Of a stretch of 64,000 nt of DNA, positions 8,996-16,782 are shown in pieces (the first letter of the stretch is position 1; each line of letters begins with the position of its first letter). Below the pieces are notes generated by a model. The model made no database searches. It saw nothing but the letters and a program-made list of their open reading frames with translations, and was not told where the DNA came from. The stretch is from positions 3,596,001-3,660,000 of the forward strand of contig NZ_JAJHIZ010000003.1 in the NCBI RefSeq assembly GCF_021538615.1. Reading direction: 5' to 3'. The translations under genes were made by a program, and so were the position numbers. The DNA is from Niabella agricola. GTDB taxonomy: Bacteria; Bacteroidota; Bacteroidia; Chitinophagales; Chitinophagaceae.

Positions 8996-10531
8996 TTAAA
9001 ACGGCTGGTGCACTTTCATAAAATCGCGCACTTTTGCCAGGTCTTTATAAAGCGGATAGTCCTTGCTGAATTTCGGAAACTGCTCCCGCAGGGAAGCATA
9101 AATAGCCTTGGTCTTTGCTGCCATCTGATCGTGCCGGTCCAGGTAGTCGATCGCCTGCAACAGGGTCATGGCCTGGATGGCCAGCACTTCGTATGCGTTT
9201 TCAATCACTTTTTTGGCGATTTGTGCCGCATTAAAACCCATGCTTACAATATCCTGGTTATCGTTATTGTTGGGAATACTGTGTACATACATCGGGAAAG
9301 AGAGGGTCTGGTTCTCTGCCGTGGTGGATGTAGCCGTAAACTGGATGCCCTGCATGCCAAAATTCAACCCCAGCACGCCGTGGTTCACAAAGGGTGGAAA
9401 CTTCTGGTTCAGTCGCGCGTTCAGCAGGTAGTTCAGCTGCCGTTCGCTCAGCATGGTTAATTTGGTAATGGCGATCTTCATTTTGTCCATTTCAAAAGAT
9501 ACATAGTCGCCGTGAAAATTGCCGCCGTGAAAAATATTGTGATTAGCTACGTCCACTACCGGGTTATCATTTACCGAATTAAGCTCATTTACCACCGTTT
9601 CTTCAGTGTGCGCAAGGGCATCGTAAACCGGTCCCAGTACCTGCGTGATACAGCGGAGCGAGTAATATTCCTGCACTTTGTCTTCAAATACATCGTGCTG
9701 AATATTCTCGGGGTTGTATAAATGTTCGGACCGGCTGCGGATGAGTTTACTGTCTTCCAGGATAGCGCGCATCTGGCGGGCAATATGTTGCTGGCCGGTA
9801 TGATGTTTTACAATGTTCAGCTCGTGCGAATAATGATCGTCATATACTTCCATGATCTCGTTCGTAATGGCTGAAAGCATGATCGACCAGTTTAGTAACT
9901 GCTGTGCCTGTAACAGGTTCAGCAGGCCCACGCCCGTCATAGCAGAAGTGCCATTGATCAGCGCCAGGCCTTCGCGGATCTGAACCTTCAGCGGTTCCAG
10001 CCCGGCCTTTTTGAAGGCTTCGGCAGTGGGTTGAATGCGGCCCTCATACCAGGCTTCCCCTTCTCCGATAATGCCCAGCGCCAGGTGTGCGAGTTGCACC
10101 AAGTCGCCGCTGGCGCCCACTCCTCCGTGTTCGTAGATACAGGGCACCAGGTTATGATTGATCATATTGGCCAGGAGGATGGCCAGTTTTGGATCCACAC
10201 CGGAATAGCCCTGCATTAAATTATTAAGACGGGCCAGCATTACGGCCTTTCCCTGCAAGAGCGGAAGCACGTTACCTCCGCCACTGCTATGACTGCGGAT
10301 CAGGTTGTATTGCAGTTCTAAAATATTTTCGTCGCTGATCTTATATTGCGCCATGGGACCAAAACCCGTATTGATGCCGTAAATCAGCTTATGACTGGAA
10401 AATTGTTTCAGAAATTCGAAGCTGGTGTTTACCTGCTGCAAAGCAGCTTCATCAAGTGTAATAGGTTGGCCATCAATTAAGATTGCGTTAAAATCCTGCA
10501 GTGAAAGCCGTTTTCCCCCTACTGTGATCAT
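8996..10531 (-). CDS. Tyrosine ammonia-lyase, MIO family (flexirubin starter-unit enzyme)
   Basis: This 511-residue enzyme of the HAL/PAL/TAL family removes ammonia from an aromatic amino acid using the MIO cofactor, which forms from the Ala140-Ser141-Gly142 triplet seen here in GGVGASGDLVQL. The catalytic Tyr51 lies in YGINTGFGPMAQY. From memory the protein follows the characterised Flavobacterium johnsoniae tyrosine ammonia-lyase closely, including LQYNLIRSHSSG, FHGGNFHGDY-type and MYVHSIPNNNDNQDIVSMG segments, so tyrosine to 4-coumarate is the best call; histidine is the less likely alternative and no other hut genes are nearby. 4-Coumarate is the known starter of the flexirubin aryl polyene. 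It precedes fabG in the same direction, probably as the first gene of that unit. Confidence 0.88.
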   Translation of the reverse strand: MITVGGKRLSLQDFNAILIDGQPITLDEAALQQVNTSFEFLKQFSSHKLIYGINTGFGPMAQYKISDENILELQYNLIRSHSSGGGNVLPLLQGKAVMLARLNNLMQGYSGVDPKLAILLANMINHNLVPCIYEHGGVGASGDLVQLAHLALGIIGEGEAWYEGRIQPTAEAFKKAGLEPLKVQIREGLALINGTSAMTGVGLLNLLQAQQLLNWSIMLSAITNEIMEVYDDHYSHELNIVKHHTGQQHIARQMRAILEDSKLIRSRSEHLYNPENIQHDVFEDKVQEYYSLRCITQVLGPVYDALAHTEETVVNELNSVNDNPVVDVANHNIFHGGNFHGDYVSFEMDKMKIAITKLTMLSERQLNYLLNARLNQKFPPFVNHGVLGLNFGMQGIQFTATSTTAENQTLSFPMYVHSIPNNNDNQDIVSMGFNAAQIAKKVIENAYEVLAIQAMTLLQAIDYLDRHDQMAAKTKAIYASLREQFPKFSKDYPLYKDLAKVRDFMKVHQPF

Positions 10532-10729
10532 TTTTGTATGCGTAATTTATTAAACAAGGCGCAAAAAAACGAAAAAGATCACTGGTATCAAAAAAATTAT
10601 TAGGTGATGGGGGTTTTATACAATAAATGGCCTTTGGGATTGTATCCCGTTAATGGTGTAGATTTCGTGGGACACTGACATACTGATCTGTGCATTTCCG
10701 CACCAGCTGCGGCGCAAATGGCTCCAGGA

Positions 10730-11290
10730 CTACTCGTTGTCGGTATCCAGGCTGTAAACGTTGTTTTCTTCGTCTTCCTCGCCTTTTTCCTCTTCTTCAT
10801 CGTCCAGTTCCTCGCCGGGAATGTCCAGGTCTTCCCCGGAATTTTCTATGTTCTCGTTCAGCGGATCGCCTTCGGTATCGCTGTTGTCCGGACGGGCACG
10901 GCGCTGGCTTTCGTCATCAACAGAGCCTGTTTGATCCAGCGCGTCGATTTCTTCCTGTGTGATTTCATCCCCGGTGATACCGGCATCGTCCGCTTCGTCG
11001 CCGGATCCTGCTTCAAAGTCCGGTTCCGGAGGCAGGGCGGTTTCCGGATCCTCCACCGGCAGGTTGCCGCGTACCAGGCGTTCGTTGTCAGTGTCAAAAA
11101 TACCTACTCCTTCTTCGTCATCAGAGGCAATAGTGGTATCGGCCATTTCACGCAGGTCGGGTGGATGAATATGTTCCTGCCCGGGAATGTCTTTAACTTC
11201 CGGCAGGTCCAATGTTCCTTCGTCCGGTTTCAATTTTTCCTTGTCTGCTTCGGTATCCCGCAGGTCCTGTTCGTTTTTGTTGGTATCCAT
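10730..11290 (-). CDS. Highly acidic protein of unknown function
   Basis: I do not recognise this 186-residue protein. The start MDTNKNEQDL was chosen because the sequence upstream in the frame is of a different, basic character. The whole chain is dominated by Asp and Glu, with Gly, Asn and Pro and almost no hydrophobic clusters, ending with the run EELDDEEEEKGEEDEEN and VYSLDTDNE. It has no signal peptide, Cys or membrane segment and is probably disordered. Similar acidic proteins are seen in other Chitinophagaceae as far as I recall, without a known function. It stands alone between tal and an RDD gene on the other strand. Confidence 0.6.
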   Translation of the reverse strand: MDTNKNEQDLRDTEADKEKLKPDEGTLDLPEVKDIPGQEHIHPPDLREMADTTIASDDEEGVGIFDTDNERLVRGNLPVEDPETALPPEPDFEAGSGDEADDAGITGDEITQEEIDALDQTGSVDDESQRRARPDNSDTEGDPLNENIENSGEDLDIPGEELDDEEEEKGEEDEENNVYSLDTDNE

Positions 11291-11502
11291 AATCGTTTTA
11301 GTGATAGTGGCACAAATACGGTGCCTGTTCCGGATGTAAAGAAGCACACTATGGCCGTTGCAATACAGAACCGCCTGTTACAAGGGTGTGATGCCTGCAA
11401 CAGCAATGAGCTGTTTTCAAATTTCACAGCGCAGTGCAGATTTTTTTTCAGAAAAGGGGGAATTCGTACTACATTTACTTTTAAATAATACCAGTAACTG
11501 CT

Positions 11503-11898
11503 ATGGAAGAACAATATCCGGAACTAACCGATCGAATTCAATCGACGTTTATAGATATGCTTTTTGTGATCATCCTGGCATTTATTGCCGGAGGTTTGCT
11601 CGATCGGTATGAACAGGTGCCGGATTGGGTGCGGATGGTGTTGTTTATCAGCCTTTTTGTACTGTATGAGCCGGTTTGCCTCGTTCTGGGATGTACATTG
11701 GGCAACTACCTGAAAGGCATCCGTGTTCGCCGGTTTTCCGATGCATCCAGGCGGATCGGCCTGCTGCAGGCATTTATCCGGTATCCTGTTAAGGTGCTGC
11801 TGGGATGGATCTCCTTTATAACCATCCGCACCAATCCCAGGAAACGGGCAATCCACGATCTGGTTTCCGGCACGGTAATGATCCGGCTGCAGCGTTAA
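11503..11898 (+). CDS. RDD-family membrane protein
   Basis: This 131-residue protein has two or three hydrophobic segments (FIDMLFVIILAFIAGGLL at about 14-31 and MVLFISLFVLYEPVCLVLG at about 45-63) and the RDD family pattern: an Arg near the first segment, LGNYLKGIRVR in the middle and a C-terminal KRAIHDLVSGTVMI. RDD proteins are small inner-membrane proteins whose function is mostly unknown; some act as ion antiporters. The usual Arg-Asp-Asp is only partly kept here. It is a single gene facing a GH20-like gene convergently. Confidence 0.8.
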   Translation: MEEQYPELTDRIQSTFIDMLFVIILAFIAGGLLDRYEQVPDWVRMVLFISLFVLYEPVCLVLGCTLGNYLKGIRVRRFSDASRRIGLLQAFIRYPVKVLLGWISFITIRTNPRKRAIHDLVSGTVMIRLQR

Positions 11899-11971
11899 CG
11901 GTAAAATATATTGTTGCCAAATGGATAAAACAGGCCGTAAAATGCAAAAATACAGGTGCTAAAAGAACAGG

Positions 11972-13093
11972 TTACAACTGGTTGATGGTATCAAAAAGCC
12001 GGGTGAAACATTCCCATTGGGTGTTGCTTTTCCCGCCGGTGCCCGAGCTTTTTTGCGGTTTGTTGTAAAATTCCTTTAAAAAAGCCCCGTTGGGCGACCA
12101 TATCGTTTGCAGCATTCCTCCAAACAGGGGTTTGAGCTGCGGAGTAGCCGTTCTCCGGAAGTTGATCATATCCTGCAGTTGCTCAATGGCAATCAGGGGG
12201 TCGCGCCAGGGGCAGGTAACCACTTTAAATCCCTTCATGGCAAAATAGACGGCCGATTTGTCGGCCCGTTCATAGTGCCAGTCACAAACAACGATGTCTT
12301 TAGGCACCTGGTCAACCGAAGGATGCGTACCGTTATGACTGGCTTCCCACATGCCCATTCCTGTTGCATGCCCGTCCAGCATGCGATCGCCCCAGATCCA
12401 GAGGGTACGGTTTGCGGCGGCCAGGTGGTTCCGGATGCGCCATACTTCGTCTGCAAATAGCTGTGCTTTGTCTTTTTTGCGGCATCGCCGGCACCGCGCA
12501 TAACCGATATAAAAGACCTCATCCATACCCGCATGAAACGTGTTGGCTTCAAATACCTGGCAGATCTCATCGACCAGTGCAAAAACTATTTTATGCACGC
12601 GGGGGTGCCTGGAGCAATAGCTTTTACAATAAAGACTGTCGTTATTGGGCCAGGCATATTTTTCGGGCATTTTAACCCATGGCGTTTCGTCAAACTCCGG
12701 GTATTTCTTTAGCAGGTTATGCGTTTTGCTGGCCCATGACTGATGCCCCAGCAGGTTTATTTGCGGTATCAGTGTGATGTTGTTTTGCTTACATACGGTC
12801 ACCATTTTTTTTACATCGGCCTCAGACAGGGCAATGCTGTCTCTGAGTTCCGGATGGCTTTTAAACTGGTAATTAAAGTCGATCCGCAGGATCAGTGTAT
12901 TGACCTTTCTTGGCCCCAGCTCCCTATGGATGAAGGTTACAAAGGAGTCCACGCCGGAAGGGCGGGGAGCTTCAATGCACAACCCGCGAACGGGCAGCAG
13001 ACTGTCCGGATGAATGGCTGCATTTATTTGATGAACCGGGAACAAGAGCGTACAGCAGATAAGCAAAAGGCGAAGGGACATTTTCGTTTGCAT
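11972..13093 (-). CDS. Glycoside hydrolase family 20-like protein, secreted
   Basis: This 373-residue protein has a signal peptide (about 1-26, ending QINAA) and a single TIM-barrel domain. The GH20 hallmark HxGxDE is present as HAGMDE at 187-192, where Asp191-Glu192 would be the catalytic pair of a substrate-assisted beta-hexosaminidase. A Cys-rich patch (CRRCRKK at 201-207) follows the active site and is unusual. The N-terminal GH20b domain of classical hexosaminidases is missing, so substrate specificity is uncertain. The start could also be the Met at residue 5. It is not linked to other glycan genes here. Confidence 0.8.
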   Translation of the reverse strand: MQTKMSLRLLLICCTLLFPVHQINAAIHPDSLLPVRGLCIEAPRPSGVDSFVTFIHRELGPRKVNTLILRIDFNYQFKSHPELRDSIALSEADVKKMVTVCKQNNITLIPQINLLGHQSWASKTHNLLKKYPEFDETPWVKMPEKYAWPNNDSLYCKSYCSRHPRVHKIVFALVDEICQVFEANTFHAGMDEVFYIGYARCRRCRKKDKAQLFADEVWRIRNHLAAANRTLWIWGDRMLDGHATGMGMWEASHNGTHPSVDQVPKDIVVCDWHYERADKSAVYFAMKGFKVVTCPWRDPLIAIEQLQDMINFRRTATPQLKPLFGGMLQTIWSPNGAFLKEFYNKPQKSSGTGGKSNTQWECFTRLFDTINQL

Positions 13094-13188
13094 AACTACT
13101 AATATAAGAATTTTTTGCCGGTGTTCGTCCGGCGATCACCACTTGTTTCCTGGACTGTCTTCACAGATCAGAAAAATGGCATGCCCCT

Positions 13189-14502
13189 TTAAACGCCCCC
13201 ATTAGATCCCCTTCTTTTATCGATAAACTTTACCGGTTTACGGGCACCTTCAGGGAACTGAAGACGTTGCATTTCTTCTCTGGTGAGGTATTTGATATGC
13301 GGCATTACCCGCAGACGGGCCTGCAAATACGTTTTTATTTTTCCGTCGGTTTCTTCGGAGGTATTGGCAGGGAGGATATACAACAGTACTTCATCGGTGC
13401 CGATCTCGTTACTGTATACCTCGGCTACATATTCCTTAATGGCGTCTATTTTATGAATGATCTCAAACAGCGCCGGGGCAAACAGGGTAGTGCCTTTGAA
13501 TTTGATCATTTGTTTTTTACGGCCGATAACAGGCGATAACCTTGTGGTATGCCGGCCGCAGGCGCAGGGTTCATAAAAAGCACGGCAGAGGTCGCCGGTC
13601 TTATACCGCAGGAGGGGCATGCCTTCTACTCCCAGCGTGGTAATGGTGACCTCCCCAATTTCTCCGGGAGCAACCGGGTTGCCATCGTCATCAATAAGCT
13701 CCAGGATCACCAGCTCCGGGTTCTGATGGCCTCCTTTGCCTGCTGAACATTCTGTAAAAGCGGTTTGCATTTCGGTAGAGGCGTAGGTTGAATACAGCTG
13801 TATATCCCAGTTCTCGGTAATGCGGCTGCCCAGGATGTTCAGGCTCAGATCCTCCTTCCGCAGGTTTTCTCCAATACAGATCGCTTTTTTTACGGAAGAC
13901 TGATTCAGGTCGATGCCGTTTTCTTTTGCATATTGGATGAGCTTTATAATAAAAGAGGGTACTGCCACGATTGCGTTCGGCTGTAGCCGCTCAATTACCT
14001 CCCATTGCAGAGACGGCACACCGGGCCCTACACGTACCTGTCCGGCCCCAAGCTTGCGGATACCCAGGTAATACGCAATACCGGCCATGAACTGCCGGTC
14101 GAGGGTGAGCATCAGCTGGTAGATATCGGAAGCGCTGCCATCGGCACAGGCAAAGGAACTGTATTCGTTATAAGCAAGACGCTGCAGGTCGTTTTCGGTT
14201 AAGGCAATGGTTACTGGGCTGCCTACGGTTCCCGAAGTAGCCATGTATTCCACGATCTGGTGTTGTGGTACACAAACAAACGCTTTATTGTAGCGTTGCA
14301 GATGTTCCTTTTCTGTTGGTGGAATGCGAACCAGGTCCTCAATACCCCGGATCGTATCCGGATCGACCTGGTGTTCCCGGAACAGGCGTTTATAAAAAGG
14401 TGAGTGCAGGTTTAGGTACTGGATCAGGTTCACCAGTTTTTTTTCCTGGTAGGCCTTTATTTGTTCTGCCGGCTGAAAGGATAAGGATGGTAACTCGTTC
14501 AT
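13189..14502 (-). CDS. Phenylacetate-CoA ligase-like acyl-adenylate-forming enzyme (PaaK family)
   Basis: This 437-residue protein is an acyl-adenylate-forming enzyme of the PaaK/CapK branch. The start MNELPSLSFQ was chosen because it gives the standard N-terminus; the longer frame extends into non-coding sequence. ATP-binding motifs are visible: YMATSGTVGSPV near residue 88, YSTYASTEMQTAF in the middle and RYKTGDL with the metal-binding-like CACGRHTTRLSPVIGRKK near residue 315-335. PaaK activates aryl-acetates, but homologues in pigment clusters activate other aryl or acyl acids. With tyrosine ammonia-lyase 3 kb away, activation of 4-coumarate for flexirubin is possible; this is inference, since two unrelated genes lie between. 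Confidence 0.85.
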   Translation of the reverse strand: MNELPSLSFQPAEQIKAYQEKKLVNLIQYLNLHSPFYKRLFREHQVDPDTIRGIEDLVRIPPTEKEHLQRYNKAFVCVPQHQIVEYMATSGTVGSPVTIALTENDLQRLAYNEYSSFACADGSASDIYQLMLTLDRQFMAGIAYYLGIRKLGAGQVRVGPGVPSLQWEVIERLQPNAIVAVPSFIIKLIQYAKENGIDLNQSSVKKAICIGENLRKEDLSLNILGSRITENWDIQLYSTYASTEMQTAFTECSAGKGGHQNPELVILELIDDDGNPVAPGEIGEVTITTLGVEGMPLLRYKTGDLCRAFYEPCACGRHTTRLSPVIGRKKQMIKFKGTTLFAPALFEIIHKIDAIKEYVAEVYSNEIGTDEVLLYILPANTSEETDGKIKTYLQARLRVMPHIKYLTREEMQRLQFPEGARKPVKFIDKRRGSNGGV

Positions 14503-14807
14503 TGGGTCAAAAGTAGGATTTATATATTTTCTGCAGCAACCTGCTGGTATTTTCCAGTTTGCCAGGGGTGATAACAACGCGCGGCGGGATCAGTGATTAT
14601 TCTCGGTTTAAGGTGGGGTGCTACCCCTGCGGTATATTCTGTGTGTCCTGGGACATGCGTGTCGAATCACGGAACCCACTGAAATTTTTGCGCATGGATT
14701 GCACGGCTTTTCACAGATAGAAGTCTTGTTCGGTGGGGCGACTTCTGTGAAAAGCCGTGCAATCTGTGGACCATTATTACATGTTTGGCTGCTTCCATTG
14801 CCTGTTC
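14503..14807. other. Intergenic region with a long hairpin
   Basis: No gene is supported in these 305 bases. The main feature is the long inverted repeat listed separately at 14696-14763. The rest shows no repeat or promoter that I recognise. Confidence 0.7.
14696..14763. repeat. Long inverted repeat, 25-base arms
   Basis: GATTGCACGGCTTTTCACAG... at 14696-14724 is mirrored at 14739-14763 (GACTTCTGTGAAAAGCCGTG...), with a four-base bulge in the left arm and a 14-base loop. There is no T-tract on either side, so it is not a standard terminator; it may be a small mobile palindrome or an mRNA-end structure for the PI-PLC gene. Confidence 0.8.
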
Positions 14808-16148
14808 TTATTGCCAGCTGATCGGGGACAGAAATTCATAATTGCCTTTTGTTGCTTCCGGAACCGGGTTGATTGTTCCAAAAAGTCCATAGGCATTTTG
14901 TGTGGATGGATTGAGGATATGGCGTAACACCGGCCGGGAGCTCCCGGCTATATTATAGCATATGTACAACTCCGGTCTTCCTGAAAAAGAAAGCAGCTTT
15001 CCGTTTAACAGAGGAACACCTGTACAAGCAGGAGCGGGCGTAAAATTAAAGTTGGGAATGGACTGCCAGTCCCAATCCTTTTTGAAAAGGTTTGCGGCAA
15101 TAGCCGGGTTGGGGATATGGTGTAGTTTTCCATCGAAATTGAGATATTCGGCCCCATTGGAACGGTTCCGCAGTCTTGGAAACACCATGGGATTTTGATA
15201 ATTGCAATGGATGAGCTGGGTTATTAAATAAGGTGTCAACTCCGGAAAGTCCATTGGAATAATGCCAAAACGGTGGGGCGGGTTGCTGCTTAAATAGTTA
15301 TTGAATAACGGCACCACGGTTTTAGCTAAATCCAAGGGGGTAGATGTAAAGGGCAGGGCGCCGCCGAATCTTCCTGTTGCACTTGTAAAATTAATATAGC
15401 AGGTATCCTGCTCCGTAACCGCTGCCGCCTTATTGAGCGTGGGTGCTACCCAGGCGGTAAATTTTTCCGAACGGTTTGAGCCACCAGACCACCGGAAGTA
15501 CCTGTCCTGAACATAATATTTGATAGATGCATTAGTAAACGGTGCAGCATCATCCGCCGGAAAATGGTCATAAATGTTCAAGCCATTATTAGCAAGTATC
15601 GGCGTTGCCGGGCGGGGCGGATCGTGGGGCTTTGTGCCAGGAATCATGTTTATTTTTACAGGAAACCGACGAAACAGTACGATTTTGCCTCTTACCTCCT
15701 GCAGGGCAGGCATCGATTCTTTTAAATAAAAGATCGTTTTTGACCGGTTAATTATGGCAGACAGGTCACCGTAGAATTTTGCATCATCCCCCCATTTTTC
15801 TGTCAGGGATTCGTTTTTGATCGACATCAGGATTGTCTCCGACGGGTTTTGCGATAAAAACTTTTTACAGGTACCGATAATGTCGGTCTCAAAGTTCAGC
15901 CCCAAAAAACTGTCAATCCCGTGGGCAACCCATAGCAGTCCATCGTCCTCAAAACCGAAGGTTAACCGGATGTCAATAAACCGGATACCGGCATTGAGTT
16001 GTTGTTCCAGGGTCATCCCCTGGCATTTTGCCGATTCCAGGTCTGAAGGATAAGTACCACTATCGTGGGTGCCGGGAATGGTGAGTTTGGAAAGCTTTTC
16101 GTTTCCGTCTACGTAATGCATCCATTTTTGATGAGAGGGCTGTTGCAT
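14808..16148 (-). CDS. Phosphatidylinositol-specific phospholipase C-like protein
   Basis: This 446-residue protein carries the PI-PLC X domain in its N-terminal half. The pattern TIPGTHDSGTYPSD gives the catalytic His28 and Asp29, FIDIRLTF gives Asp59 and Arg61, and VAHGIDSFL gives the second His76, all spaced as in bacterial PI-PLC. Bacterial PI-PLC cleaves phosphatidylinositol or its glycan-anchored forms to cyclic inositol phosphate and diacylglycerol. The C-terminal third (from about residue 320) is an extra domain that I do not recognise. No signal peptide is visible at the N-terminus, which is odd for an enzyme usually secreted. It may use another export route or act inside the cell. 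Confidence 0.87.
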   Translation of the reverse strand: MQQPSHQKWMHYVDGNEKLSKLTIPGTHDSGTYPSDLESAKCQGMTLEQQLNAGIRFIDIRLTFGFEDDGLLWVAHGIDSFLGLNFETDIIGTCKKFLSQNPSETILMSIKNESLTEKWGDDAKFYGDLSAIINRSKTIFYLKESMPALQEVRGKIVLFRRFPVKINMIPGTKPHDPPRPATPILANNGLNIYDHFPADDAAPFTNASIKYYVQDRYFRWSGGSNRSEKFTAWVAPTLNKAAAVTEQDTCYINFTSATGRFGGALPFTSTPLDLAKTVVPLFNNYLSSNPPHRFGIIPMDFPELTPYLITQLIHCNYQNPMVFPRLRNRSNGAEYLNFDGKLHHIPNPAIAANLFKKDWDWQSIPNFNFTPAPACTGVPLLNGKLLSFSGRPELYICYNIAGSSRPVLRHILNPSTQNAYGLFGTINPVPEATKGNYEFLSPISWQ

Positions 16149-16440
16149 ATGCTATTGTTTTAATTGGTTGCTGGTTTAAAAGCGTAAGGATACAGCTCAA
16201 AAAAGGGCATTAATTTTCTGTTTAAGGGCAGGCCAATCTTTTTTGAAAATATCCGAACGGGCCGTGTGCGTTGCACGCCTGTTTTTTAAAGGTGCGGTAT
16301 TCAAACCGGCCATCCAAAGATCAGGCAGGACGAAAACCGGACCCGGGGCGGACAAAGGACGGACGGGTGCATTGGGGTAGGGGATGGGTGTTTGCCGCGT
16401 ACCGGCATACTGCTTATGTGCTCCGGAGCCGGGTAAGGCA
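16149..16440. other. Intergenic stretch without recognised features
   Basis: Between the PI-PLC start and the terminator at 16441 I see no gene, repeat or clear promoter. It should hold the promoter of the PI-PLC gene, but no TAnnTTTG element stands out. Confidence 0.5.
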
Positions 16441-16471
16441 AATAAAAAAAGCAGGTATTAAATACCTGCCT
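16441..16471 (-). terminator. Rho-independent terminator after the small membrane peptide gene
   Basis: Read on the - strand, GCAGGTATT and AATACCTGC form a nine-pair stem followed directly by seven T residues. It lies 39 bases after the stop of the 35-residue ORF and ends transcription coming from the regulator gene at 18.5 kb. Confidence 0.8.
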
Positions 16472-16510
16472 GAAGCATGATTTTGATTGCGACCCCCTGA
16501 CCAGTCTGAA

Positions 16511-16618
16511 TTAAAGTGCACGGATTCTTCGATCAAAGTAGATCCACGCGGCCACTAAAAGAAGGATGGCCACGATCAGGATTAGAAGGGTGATATTAAA
16601 CGATCGATTTGGTTTCAT
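16511..16618 (-). CDS. Small single-span membrane peptide (35 aa)
   Basis: This short frame translates to a peptide beginning MKPNRSFN, then a single hydrophobic span of about 18 residues (ITLLILIVAILLLVAAWI) and a short basic tail YFDRRIRAL. It is too short for a normal gene scan. Support comes from its membrane-peptide composition, its position downstream of the regulator gene on the same strand and the strong terminator right behind it. I do not recognise the family and the start has no obvious Shine-Dalgarno site, which is common in Bacteroidota. It could be a regulator of a membrane protein. Confidence 0.5.
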   Translation of the reverse strand: MKPNRSFNITLLILIVAILLLVAAWIYFDRRIRAL

Positions 16619-16782
16619 GTTGTTTGGTAAAGATGCCCGCAAAAACCGGGCGCTCCAAGTTTCGGGGCGGACAAAAAAAGGACAACCCCGGATTTGGTGT
16701 AACGGAGTTGTATATATGTAATTACGTATTCAATAAATTTTTATTTTTTCGCCGGCAAGACGCCCTGCGACGGCATCGAGTT

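Noticed and set aside
13104..13135. GCCGG/CCGGC hairpin next to a T-run as terminator of the GH20 or ligase gene
   Set aside because: The T-run is on the wrong side of the stem for - strand transcripts, and no + strand gene ends there.
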